Shown: piece after piece, positions 22,068-33,935 of the stretch
Position numbering within the stretch: the stretch's first letter is position 1
Layout: each line of letters starts with the position of its first letter
From: Calonectria ilicicola
Lineage: Eukaryota > Ascomycota > Sordariomycetes > Hypocreales > Nectriaceae
Length of the DNA stretch: 64,000 nt
Assembly (NCBI GenBank): GCA_020809705.1
Contig: CP085826.1
Location: 5,270,001 to 5,334,000 of the forward strand
Direction: 5' to 3'
The notes under the pieces: model-generated
Database searches by the model: none
What the model saw: the letters and a program-made list of their open reading frames with translations, nothing else
What the model was told of the DNA's origin: nothing
Program-made: the position numbers and the translations under genes

Positions 22068-25000
22068 ATCAGGCGAGGTAGCGGGAGATGCAGTTGTGGT
22101 TGATGATGTGGTTGGTGAAGCGTGGTTGGTGAAGCGTGGTTGGTGGCAGCTGTGGAGGCCGACGTGGTGGATGGTTATATGGGATAGGCCGTTTGGAGAT
22201 GACGCCAGAGGGCCCAGGAAGCAGGGAGGTCGATGGGGATGTTTATATTAAAAGGAGGAGGGCGTCAGAGGGGAGTGCGTGGCGAATGGATGAGTTGACC
22301 GATTAGATTTGGGATTTGGGGGGAGAGGGTGCGGTGACGATGGGGAGGGTGAGAGGAGAGTTTAAACTAAAATGGACATGGGCGAGCGTCGCGGGACGGG
22401 GTAGGCCCTGTAAGGAAGCGGTCGCAGTGCGTGTGGTGGCCGTGGCAGTGATGCGATGGTGGTGGTAGCGGGAGTGGTCTGTGGGATGTGGTGGTATGTG
22501 GTAGTGAGTGGCAGGTCCTGTCCCGAGGAGTGGGATAGGTCGGGCTAGGCTAGGCCAGACCAAGACCGAGCAGGACCAAGACCAAGACCAAGCCCAAGAC
22601 CAAGCCGACGACGGGGGGGGGGAGGAGAGGGATGGAGAGGGATGGAGATGGGATGGATGGGAGGGGTGGAGCCGCAGAGGGACGAGTGGAGGTGGTGGAG
22701 ATGGTGGAGAGTTGATGAAGGCGGTGGAGAGACAGAGCGGAAGTCGCTTTTTTGTGGCTTGGTGCTTGCTGGGATGCCGCGTTGGCGCCGTGTGCTCGGA
22801 GCTGTCTCAGGCCCTCAATCCCCTCGCGTCTTGCATTATTTTATTTTGTTTCTGGCGGGTGAGACATTGGAGTTTCTCGTCATGTTGCTATATAGAGCCT
22901 GTGTCTTGATGAATATACTGTCTCTAGATGCTGTCTCTAGATAGATGGATGCTGTCTTTGGAGGTTATCTCCCCCCTTCACCTCCTCGCATCGGTTGCGG
23001 ATGCGCACAAGGACACACACACAAACTTGTCGGAAGGGAACCCGATGGGGCTGGCTGTAGTATACCGTATGCAGTGCAGCAAGACAAGAACAGGCCGATA
23101 GCAATGATGAGTTGTTTTTTTTTTTATCCCGACTTCCTGGTTGGACAGCGTCCGGGGTCAAGGCCGTGCCACTGGGGACAGCAGTGGTGGGATGGCTCAG
23201 GAATGGGATGGCCGATCATAAGGGGACCCGGGGCATTGCTGGCCCTGGTCGGGTTTAATAAACCAGCAGTTTGAGAGAGCGCCAGAGGTAGAGGCGACCG
23301 GCCGGCCAGGGACGACGCATCCATCCAACCATCCATCCATCAAACTCATTCAAGACAGCTTGCTTTTTTGACTCTCGATTCTGCTGCCGCATGTATCAGG
23401 AGGAATCCAAAGTCAAATGCCAACGCCACCATGGTGTGCATGACGGCGGTGATAGTTATGATAGCAGTTGCATAAGTCGCCATGTACGCCAGCAGCCAAA
23501 TGCCAGAGCCCGCGCTCATGTGCCGGCACCGGAAATCCAACCTCGAGGCGCGCCTCGCCAAAGTTGTGCCGTTTTGTCGGGTAGGGGAGGGGTTTAGTCC
23601 TGGCCGCTTGAGTCAGGCAGGTCAGCGCGACGCATTCGCTCGCTCTTGTGCGCGATCCCACGATGCATGCTACACCACTCCATCAGATGGCAACTGTGTG
23701 GGAGTTGGCCATGGCAGCCTTCAGGGGGGGTGTGATGCTGTGTCACTGAGCCGACTATTCCCTCCTCCGGGCTGTACGCGGCACACACGAAAAACCACAA
23801 CTAACACCAACGACAGATAACAAGGGAGGGCTGACTATCGTAGCCACCTCATTGGCTCTGGGTCCGCCGTACAGAGAGGCACTCAGCGCCAATCATTGGC
23901 TTGCCGCCGTCCTCTCGCAACCCACCCCCGACGGGACCATGTAAGTAATTACCTCCGTCCGTCGACCAGAGGGCAACTCGTCCGAGCCGGGGCCACCCCG
24001 GCCAGCCCGCTCCTTTTTGGTCGTGTCGTGCGTCTTGCTTCCCGGACCGGCTCCAACGGCCTTGCGTTTCCTCCTCTCCAATGGACCATCGGTGCCGGGT
24101 CGACCCTACCAACCAGGGGCTGCGAACCCGGCCGATCGAATAAACCAAGAGGGAAAAAAAAAGTACAAGGCGCGCCAACGAACGGGTTTGCCGATGCGAC
24201 GACAGCTAACACAAGTTGTTACGTACGAACAAACCCCGATCCGACGACGAAACGATGGGTCTTGGGGTTCTAGAAGAAATAGAACTTTTTCCGTCGGTCC
24301 TTTTGCCCATGCATCAGTGCTCTCGTCGCCGCCGCCTGTGTCTGTATCCGGCTGAAAAAGAGATCAATCAATGACAGCCAGACAATCCCGCGGGGCGGCA
24401 TCTGTCGCGGCAAAGCATGAGCGCCTCCTACGCCGGCGTCATGCACAACACGACTGTCACAGTCCAACAATGCTCACCAACACACCAAACCACTTACTGC
24501 AATTCCCGACCGTGCAGTTGCAGGTGGGAAGCGGGAAAAAAAAAAAAAAAAGAACCAAACCAAACCCTGTTCACATTCACCCATCGCTAGCAAGTAAAAT
24601 GATGTGCAATAGTAATTCTAGCCGAGACTCGTGTTTGCCGTCATCGGCAAAAGCTTACCTTTCTTCCCCCAACCACCATGCGGCGCTCCGACGCCAATCC
24701 CAAATCCCCCATGCCCAGTCTCGATGATCCTGCAGTCACTAAAAGTGAATCCCATACCTCTCAAGTAAAGCGCGCCCTACGACTTCCGGAAACCTACATG
24801 GCATCCATGTTGTGCCGCCATGGGGTCGTTTCGGGATCCATGACTTGCTTACCTGGTACAGCGACAGGCCGATCGGATCGCGATGCAAAGCACTGCAGTC
24901 CTCCATCGCGATCTCGTTTAAATCCTGCTTCATCTATCGCTTACACCTGCACCACATCTGATCGTCCCCTTTGTCTGCTGCCGATCACCCACTCTCAGCA

Positions 25001-28000
25001 TCATTGTTGATATGCTGCCTCGAGACGCCTGCGGCGTAGGCACAATGCAATTGTCGGTGTAGTCGAGATCACCAGACCACTTGCTTCACTTACACGAGCG
25101 AACCCCACAATCATCACCACCTAACTCCCGCCCCTCCATTCGCCTGGTCTTGCTCCAGCAACACACAGATTCCCGCCAAGACGGCGTCTCCTTGGGGCCC
25201 AGCAGGGATCTCTTGACTTCGCTCGAGGCGCTCCCCTCATCATCTGGTTGGGTTGCCCATGACCTAACCATATCCACATCTGACTCCACCATTCCACGCG
25301 CCAACTCCACTTGGAGAGGTCTAGAGGATCGCCGGTGGCCTCGTTCTTGCAAGGGGGGGAACGCTCCCAGATGTGAGAACTGAGAGAATGCACGTCGTCT
25401 CCAAGAATGGGAACCGACAAGACCGGAGCCGAATCTAGGCGTCCTCGAAGCGCGCAACCCGACGAGAAACTACCGGCCCGGTTGGGATTTCTTGCATCGC
25501 AGGCTCCAACTGGGACCCTTCGACCCAAGCTAAGCGGCATGGGTTTTCTCGCCCAAATGGGTCTCTTAACTGCAGGCTTTCGAATTGAGAGATGTCTACT
25601 TCCAGAACGGCCCTTGGGTGCCTTGGCTCTTCGTGACCCGCAACTCCACCCATAACAATTTTCCTGGTTCATTAATCTCCCAGGCTTTGTATAGGGTTGG
25701 TCTCGTGACCTCTTCCCCGGCCTGTCTCACCTTTACCTCATTCCTCCGTGCTAACTATGTCTTGTTCCTAGTTTGGAGCTCCGAAATGGAAAAAAATAGA
25801 GTGCTCAACGCTGGTCCACTATGTGAAATGGAGCACCCACCACTGGATGGACGACATCTCTGGGATCTACCGATCCATCGAGGAGACGACATAAACGTTA
25901 CTGTGGCGAGGTGATATCGTTTACAGCGAGGCTCTCCAGGTGGCACTGTCGGGGCCCAAAGCAACCTCGGTGGCTGATGTGTCCTAGTGAGCTTGATCGA
26001 CCACCAGCCAGTCAAATGCTGGCTGACTTCTCGCGGTGCCAACTCTGAATAGGCGCCGACCCCATGTAACCTTTTTGCTTCCTGTAAGTGATGATTCTCG
26101 GTTAAGGCCATGCATGGCGAATTACAATCTGCAGTCCAGATCGCTACTCAGCGTGGAGGGCCTACTGCACATCACCCTTCACCGTCATTCCAACCCAGCA
26201 ATCCCGTTCCAGCCCAGGTCGTGTGTTTTGCGTCCCCTGGACATCGCCGCCATTGGGGGATGTGTTCGTCATCTCTCAGAAAAAGAAGGGTCCTTCCCCT
26301 AGTTCGCCCGCCACCTCGGGTTTCAAAAGTGGCCATCTCCACTGAATTGGGCACTTGAACAGTTGGAGTGGTGGAGGGAGCGGTTTGATGGAGAGATGAA
26401 GCTGTGGGCCTGACCGCACCGCGGTCCGCCGTCACTGACGCCAGAGCGCCCCGTGCCCACCAGGAGCCGCCGGCCGTCGGTCCAAGTGGATTTGGCCTCG
26501 CCTCAGCCACGTTTTCTCCTTCCTCGGAGGGGTTTGGGTGGCGTTCGACCAAGTGGTCCCAGATCCGATTTAGAGATGCAATGGAGGCATGCTGCCCAAT
26601 GAGTTAGATCAAACGCCCAGTTGCCATACCCACGCCAGTTTGCCGGGGGCCATCTCGACACTAAACAGACTGTTGTCATTCGGCTAACGGAGGGAGGGGT
26701 TTCGGCCAAGACAGGGAGACAGAGACGACCAAAGAGCATCATCAGCCCCGACCGGAGCGATCGGCATTGTCTGGCCTTGGCCTCTCCCCGCCGAGCAGGA
26801 CGAAAGATCGTCGAGGTCGCATATACCATCAACGGGATTTCAGGTCCAGCCTAAGCAGCTCGGGGCCTAGACCCAAAGCTTGAACGACAACGCACAGCGT
26901 AGCTCGCCGTGAGGGCAAAGGTTACGGAGGTGGCATCTCGGGCGGTCGGAGATCAGACCCGACACCTCGTTTGCGGGGTGCGGAGGGGGTTGGTGGATGG
27001 ATGGCAACGCCACAACCCTAAGCCGAGCTGTAGCATCGAAAAACTACCTTTGTCCAACTCATGGACATGACTGACCGAGCGTGACTTGACTTTGAGATGG
27101 CATAAACTCAAGTGAGTGCGAGTCCTATGAAAGTAGCTACAAGGCATACCCAAGGCGCCGTCATGTCCACCCATCCATCCATCATGTTCAGCCGGTCAGT
27201 AAGTCATGCATGACGTTGTACCAGCCGTTGTAACAGTGTGTTGTTCGATGCCGAGGCCAGCCGCCCGCAAGAGAAGCCACAAGGCAACCGTCGTGTTTAC
27301 GGATACTGACCACAGCCTCTGACCCCCCCTGCTTTCAACTAAGGACTTGTTCAGCAGCCACGTTGCTGGTTTGCGGTTGAAGAAGACTTGGGATATTGCT
27401 GCTTCAATGCACAGCTGGGAAAATACAGCAGGGATCATCTCTTTTCCGCTGCACTGGTCAAGGGCAATCTCTCAAGCGTGTGGAAATGCCAGCGCCACGA
27501 CTGGCTTTCTTGGACAGCACCTCCACAACCCGCCCGTTCTCTGATGCGGGATGCGGACACGAAGGTAAAATGTGAACGTGGAAGAGAGCTGGTACGTACC
27601 CTCCGTCTTGGAGAGAGCCTGCCTGTGCCAGACCCTAGTGTGAGAGGGGGAAGCCACCGCGACGTACCTTGCCGTTTGTGGCAATTGTGCTTGCAGCAAG
27701 CCCAGGGTTTCTTATCGCCCGATGACTATTGGCTGGGCGGGCAAAACGCTCGCAGTTCTCATTTAGGAAAGTGCCCAATGGCCCAATGCTCGCTCTAATG
27801 CTCCAGTGCTCCATGAGTGCTCCAATGCCCCACCGGAGCAGGACCCTTGCTTTGGTTCCCAGGCATGTCATCTCTTTGCAGCGCTGAGGCCAAGGTTAGA
27901 GCCAGCTGAGAGTTGATTGCAGCAGGCCCAAGCTTTTGTTCAGCATGTCAACGCACAGCGCACGGTCTTGTCAAACTGGAGTCGAGCTGGATGGCGTTTC

Positions 28001-29254
28001 GATGCTGCAGACGTCACAGGAGGTCTGTGCCGACGTCCGTGTATACCATTTCCTTCTGGAGTGCATATCGTACCGCAACAAGCAATCTTCGCCACACATC
28101 TTCACCACACATCTTCACCCATGATCCATCCTCTGTGCATATGCCTCAGAATTAATTCCTTCACCCATGTTGCTGGTCTGCAGCATGCAAACCAGCAGCC
28201 AACGTTTTGCCTTCGCCTCACTCCTTCGTCTCCTTTCTCTGCTCTGACACTGTTACGCACAAAGGGTCACCGCCTTTCTCTAGACCCCGCCCCGTGCCCT
28301 CACCTCGCGTCGTCCTGCGCCCGGCGCCAGTCATGTGTGTCCTCACATCCAGTTGTCGGTCCACCTCTTCCACCTCTGATTCGACTTGCAAAATCATCCG
28401 TCCCTCGCCGCCCCCTCTGCCTTCCTTCTAGGGCATCGTGACGAGACGTGAAATGTGAGAGTTTCCCACCAGCGAACAAAACCGCGCAGCGCTTGTTGCC
28501 CGCCCTTGGCGCGGTCGGCGGGTCTTCGGCAACCGTAAGGGTCAGGCAAAACGAAGCAAGCAGACACTCGCTGTAGAACATCAACAGCCCTGCACAAGTG
28601 TATGTAGATCTTAGATGACTGGACACTGGGTGTTTCATAAGGACTAGGCCACCATATTTGCTTTTTGGCGCTCGCCACTCGCCCTCACATCACTGTGCTG
28701 ACAAGGCTCCTTATCGTCGTTAATTAACTGTCCTGCAGTGTTTGAGCTGCGTCGTTGACTGCAGCCACTAACCGCTAGCGACGGACCCATGTCTCCACCC
28801 AAACAGGCAACTTTTGGTGTCCTTGTTGTCTCTCTCATGAGACAACTACACCGTCGTCCCAGCTATTCAACCCTTTTTGCTTTGGTTGCTTTAGTCTCTA
28901 ATGAGTGCCCCCCAGCCCCTCAGCCGCAACCTTATCCAGCCCCAGATGGAGCATTCCTCATCATATCTCTCTGCCTTGCAGCCGCAGAGGCTGAGGGTTA
29001 ATTTCTATCCATTAGTATGTGCAGCATGCATAACCTCTAGCTCGTTCCTCATAGTCTTTCTCCGCCTATGTGACCTCCCCGGCAACGCAACTGCTCACCA
29101 AAAACCGCGCCCCCGCGTCGTTTCGTAACCCGCCTCAACGCGAGAAACCATAGGACGAGACTTTTGGACCCTCTCGACTAAGCGATTGTCATTCTGGTCA
29201 CCCCGCAGAGACCCTCTGCCCCATCGACGTGATGCCGTTCCAGACTCAGATCCC
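22068..29254. other. 7.2 kb gene-empty block
   Basis: No frame in either strand shows a recognisable domain or a convincing exon chain. Open frames up to about 180 codons exist but are Arg/Pro/Ser-rich and overlap each other on both strands, as expected from GC-rich noncoding DNA. The first 500 bases are GGT/GGA-rich and likely the leader and promoter of the FYVE gene. A CAAGAC-type hexamer repeat lies at 22561-22606, and A- or T-runs occur near 23115, 24152 and 24536. No terminal repeats, target duplications or transposase remnants were recognised by eye. Confidence 0.5.
22561..22606. repeat. CCAAGA-type hexanucleotide repeat
   Basis: Imperfect tandem CAAGAC/CAAGCC units. A CCAAGACCAAGACCAAGCC stretch recurs at about 38640-38658 in the microsatellite cluster, 16 kb away. 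Confidence 0.75.
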
Positions 29255-31308
29255 TCAGTCCATCTCCCACTTGCCGCTTTTGCCCCCATCCTTCAGCACA
29301 ACCCGCAGCCCCTCAATCACCATTGCCTTGTCCACTGCCTTGCACATGTCGTAAACTGTCAATGCCGCCGTAGACGCTGCTGTGAGTGCCTCCATCTCCA
29401 CTCCAGTTTTCCCCTCGCACGTGATTGTTGCTAGGATCTCAATCTTGTCATCACCATCAACATTGAGCTCAACAGTGGCTTTGGAGAGTGCAATTGGGTG
29501 ACATAATGGTATCAAATCGGACGTTCGTTTGGATGCCATTATGCCTGCCACCCGTGCAACTCCCAGCACGTCCCCCTTCTTCATCTGGTTTTGCTGAATC
29601 AACTCAATCGCCGTTTTGTTGGAGAACCGGACTGTACAAGCAGCCTTAGCAATTCTTGAAGTAATGCTCTTGTCCGAGATAGAAACCATATGCGCCGATC
29701 CAGACTCTGACACATGAGTGAGTCGTGGCATTTGTGGTTCGCTTCCTTCCTTGTTCTGTAAGGAGCGACTTCGTGAAAACAATCGCCGATGACCGAAAGG
29801 TGCAAACCCTAAGGGTTGACTCATAACAGCCGGATTATTTCCAATGGCTTGTCGAGCCCAAAAAGGCATGCGGCCAGATAGAGACACGGGCATGGGATCT
29901 ACAAAGTACTTTCAGTATGCCTTCATTATGGTATCCAAGCTCATGACAATGTAATCATTTGCATCCCTTATTGCCGACCACACATAGGTAAGAACATGTT
30001 TTGTCATGTCACACTATCCGAGAAAGCAAAAAAGTTCCTTCACCCACCTATCAAAATCATCGGCCGATTTTTCATGTGTTCCAGCTCTCCAATACCTGCG
30101 TGCCTTGCTTTCTTCCTTTTGACGGCTGCCCCAATAACATCAAGTAACTCCATCTCGTTCGGTGGTAGCTCAAGGGGTGACTGGCCTGATACTAACGCCT
30201 GCCGTCGGTTCATTTCAAGTTGTCTCATGACTTCGAGTGCTCTTTCATCAATAGGCTCGCCGTCATTGGATTTTCGTAAGATGTCTCGAAGGGATACTTC
30301 TGCGTTCCCAAACAGACAAACCTTGAGGTTTCCATCGCTTGTGATACGCAACCGGTTGCAAGTGCCACAGAAGTTGTGCGTCATGCTAGTGATGAAACCG
30401 ATGCGACCTGCAAACCCGGGGATGTGCCAGGTCTTGCTGGTATCATTCTTGTGATCTTGGACCTTTTGCAGTGTTGGATATTTTGTGCGGATGAGATCAA
30501 GCATTTCCGAGTAACTGAACATCTTCTTTTTATTCCATTTGTTACCGTCGAATGGCATGTATTCGATGAATCGGATTTCGATATCCTTTTCCCGTGTCAT
30601 GTCGACAAACGACAATATTTCCCTGTCATTGATCCCTCTCATCACGACGCAGTTAATCTTCAGTTTGACACCTGCACCAAGTGTGTTGAGCTCTAAAATC
30701 CGATCAATACTTTTCTGGGCAGCGTCGAAGCCTTTTCTCCTCGTCATGATTTGATACTGCCATGGATCCAGAGTATCCAGGCTGAGGTTGATACCTGTTA
30801 ATCCCGCTTCAACCATGCTATCCAGTTTTCGATGAAGCGAGATGCCATTTGTTGTGATGCATATTTCCTTTAGGCCGTGCTTTCGCAATCCTCCGAGCTG
30901 GTGCATAAGTGGCAAGATATCCCGGCGAACAGTTGGCTCTCCCCCTGTCAAACGAATTTTGGTTACACCCTGACTCACAAAAACCGAAGATAGAAGGAAA
31001 ATTTCTGGTGTAGTTAGGAGCTCCTTATCAGGGGAGAGAGGAACTCCCTCTTCAGGCATGCAGTAGACGCATCGTAGGTTACAACGCTCAGTCACAGATA
31101 TTCGTAGGTAATCGTGTTGGCGGTGAAAGGTATCTGTGAGGAACTCGGATAATGGTTTGACATCGCGAAGTTGTCGATGCCGTGATTGAGGAACCGCAGC
31201 TGTTGCCACCGTTCTAAGGCTGCAAAGTGGGTGGACAAGCGGCCTCAGCGGAGCAAATATAGTGGGAATCCGGTTCATCCGAAATAGCGACTGATGTGCA
31301 GCAGGCAT
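29255..31308 (-). CDS. cnxABC: Molybdopterin precursor Z synthase, MoaA-MoaC fusion (MOCS1/cnxABC type)
   Basis: Minus strand. Exons 31308-30048 and 29898-29255 give a 634-residue fusion. The MoaA half (residues about 1-420) is a radical-SAM GTP cyclase with C76xxxC80xxC83, GGEPT, and a second cluster motif C314xxC317..C331. The MoaC half (about 479-634) has GVARVAGIMASKRTSDLIP, LCHP, GKTGVEMEALTAAS and GGKSG. Together they convert GTP to cyclic pyranopterin (precursor Z), the first step of molybdenum cofactor synthesis, needed for nitrate reductase. The N terminus is Arg-rich without acids, a likely mitochondrial presequence. I chose the ATG at 31308; upstream only TTG is in frame. If the 149-nt intron is kept, MoaA ends at 30040 with LIGG, the Gly-Gly tail required by MoaA; splicing removes it. 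The gene is divergent from the WDR8 homologue. Confidence 0.93.
29899..30047 (-). promoter_or_regulatory. Intron whose retention gives the MoaA Gly-Gly terminus
   Basis: The donor is GTGGGT after the Ile codon (exon ends ATAG) and the acceptor is TTTGTAG before ATCCCATG. A branch-like TACTGAAAG lies near the 3' end. Spliced, the frame reads ..MILI-D-P-MPVSL.. into MoaC. Unspliced, it reads ..MILI-G-G-stop. The only other GT nearby (four bases on) would put MoaC out of frame. Confidence 0.75.
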
Positions 31309-32176
31309 TTTCACTTGATGCTCTGTTCTTTTGGAGTAGTCGTTGCTTTTGATAAGATGGAAGCGCAACTTATGTTGAAGCCATATTCTTCCAGCGAAGG
31401 AGTAGAATAGGCTATCGTGGAATCTGGTCGTTAAAATATAGCTTAGGAATAGCGCTAAAGATAATTGTCAACAAAATCCACGACAAAATGTGAGGTTCTC
31501 CCTGAGTTCGCCGATATGGAGAGACAGTTGACGTTGCCCAGCGGAGATGTTCGCGACGTTGGATGAGTCAGCGACCAGAAGAGCATGCCCAGAGAGGTGG
31601 CAATCTCCTGCCTCGGTACCTTCCTCGCTGGGACAAGTCTGGGGCGTTTTTGGACAGCACTACATTGGCGGGCAATCGTCCTTCCCAACCGGAGGCACTA
31701 CCAGTGTCTAATCGCCAGGCGGGTGGGCAGACACTACTTGGCGGTTGTTCCTCCCCTCCGCGGGGTCTATCGTGCTAACCGAAACGGGGCAGCAAGTAAA
31801 CACCAGTCTCCCACCTGCAGAAAAAAAAAAGTGTCGTCACTTTATGGCGGTCCATCAAACACATTTCGAACGCGATAGATGCACATCAAGGAGAAGGCGG
31901 CCTACCTATCGCCTAGCTGTCGCAATAGCCCCAGCCAAGATATTTTTGCCATTTTCGCGCGCCGCGACCCGAAGCTCTCCTTATTCCCACCGCGCCGATC
32001 CCAGCGATTCTTCAACCTCCGTTCCACCTCGCTTCGAAAGATTGCAATTTCGTAAGGTGTCTCCTTCGGTTTCTTCCCTCCTGGTCGCCAACCATTCCTC
32101 CGCCATTCCTGACGCCATCCGCCTCGAAACTATACATGTGACGCCCACAGAAGCTCATTTGCGCGTCAAACTCATC
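31309..32176. other. Divergent promoter between MoaA-MoaC and WDR8 genes
   Basis: An 868-base region between two divergent start codons. It contains an A-run at 31821-31830 and CT-rich leader sequence on the WDR8 side. No coding feature is supported. Confidence 0.55.
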
Positions 32177-33935
32177 ATGCATCCTACGCGCCTCTTCAAA
32201 TGTATCACTTCTCTCCTTTCTCCCTCCTCCCTCCCCCGGATCCCCCTCCATCCCCCTGCTTTTCCCAGTCCCTCTTCCCTCTTCTCGCTCGCTCTCCCCC
32301 TTTCGAAATGCACAACGCGAGACTCACGCTAACGAGCCCTGGCTATAGCATCACCACACTGCAGTGCCAGCCCCGATGGCAGGTTCATCGCCACCCTGTC
32401 TTCATCGGTCATCTCCATCCGCTCAACCCAATCTCTGCAAACGGTCCATTCCGTGAAGCTTCCCGCCGATGTTTCTGGGCCCATTTCGACCCTTGCCTGG
32501 TCACCTTCGTCGTCGCGAATTCTCGTCTCGAGTATAGACCAGATCCACGTCTTCTCTGCACGCGACTCATCATTCCGCGCGTCGATTCGAAACCCTGCGA
32601 CCGGTAGCGGGAAGTCACCCTTCGTCCAGTTTGGAGCCAGCGACTCTGAGATCTTTAGCTGTGCGCCTTTTGGCCTGAAACTTGTCATATTCGACCTATC
32701 TACTTCAAAGGCGGTAGAGATTAACAACCCAAAATTCTACTTGGCAGTGTCCATTCCTCGGGGACTTTCTCTCCGACCTGGGACCCACCACCTCGCATTA
32801 CTGACGCGAGCCAGTGGTCGAGACGTTGTCAGCATTCACCACCCTGTTACCCGACAGGTACAACGGTCCTGGTACCCAGAAACCATTGATGCCCAGGGAT
32901 TGGCATGGACCCCTGATGGGCAATGGCTGCTGATGTGGGAATCCCCGGCTCACGGACACAAGCTCCTGTTGTACACCCCCGATGGCCAGTTCTTTCGATC
33001 AATTGGCGCATCTAGCATCGCGGGAGGGGAAGACGCCGATCTGGAAGCGGGGATTAAGCTTTGCTGTCTGAGCGCCGATTCTGTCCTGTGTGCGGTTGGC
33101 GATCACAGCAGAGAGGTGCGAGTGCTTGGTACACAGACTTGGAGGGATGGGTTGAAGCTGCTCCATCCCACCACTGTGGTTCCGAGAGATACACTTCAGG
33201 TAAGATTGACTTCAATGACTCCGAGCGAAGGTGGTTCCTGATGAAGTGGACTAGGTCTGGCAGGAACAGCTTAGCGCCTCGCCTGGGGGGCGTGCGACTT
33301 ACACGTTTCTCCGCGCATCCCAGATGGTTTCTCCCCCAACACGATTGGTCGATGGAAAACCAGCGCCGGATGTGAAGCCCGGCTGCTCCTTGCTTGCATT
33401 TGACACATCTTCGACACTCCTTGTTACGAGGCTCGATGATTCGCCCTCTACACTGTGGATTTGGGATGTCACTGCAGCCGAGCTCCGCGCCGTTCTAATG
33501 TTCCACTCTAGCGTCAACTTCAACTGGCATCCGTCAATCCGTGAGGTTCTTCTAATCACATGCCAGGATGAAAGCCATCGCGGTGTATCCTTTGTCTGGG
33601 ATCCATTATCCAACGGGCCGAGACCTGTCGTTCTGGAAGCGCACGTTCCGGATGGCAAGGTTGTGGGGAAGCCTCAGTTTGCCTGGATCAACGGCAATAC
33701 CGAGGTGCCGGTACTGCTGTTAAATGATGCAAAACATTATCTAATGCTGTCATGCGGCGATGCGGAGGAAAGCCCGACGCCGTGGCGCGAGACGGCTGGG
33801 AACGAGCAGGCTCTTAGCTCAATGCGTGACGGCTTCTCATCCGCGCAAGGTGTCGGGGATGCAAGCGACATGTCTGCTCTGATGGCGGACGATACGTCTA
33901 CTTTGGACGACACCTTTTCTTTCAAGCATCCATGA
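32177..33935 (+). CDS. WD-repeat protein WDR8/WRAP73 homologue
   Basis: Three exons: 32177-32201, 32349-33199 and 33324-33935, giving 495 residues (human WRAP73 has 460). The 25-base first exon encodes MHPTRLFK and is joined through a 147-nt intron with a CGCTAACG branch. The join gives LFKSSPHCSASPDGRFIAT, matching the family's N-terminal FKxSS...SPDG pattern. Later family marks are GLAWTPDGQWLLMWESP, HKLLLYTPDGQFFRSI and LLVTRLDDSPSTLWIWD. WDR8 proteins bind the SSX2IP/Msd1 partner and act at centrosomes or spindle pole bodies, where in fission yeast Wdr8-Msd1 anchors microtubule minus ends. The repeats are degenerate, as is usual for this family. The C-terminal 70 residues are acidic and Ser-rich. 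Confidence 0.85.

Noticed and set aside
25121..25672. 183-codon open frame on the minus strand in the gene-empty block.
   Set aside because: Arg/Pro/Ser-rich composition, no domain, overlapping frames of similar length on the other strand.
27917..28441. 174-codon plus-strand open frame upstream of the MoaA-MoaC gene.
   Set aside because: Low-complexity Ser/Pro/His composition and no recognisable domain; treated as noncoding.
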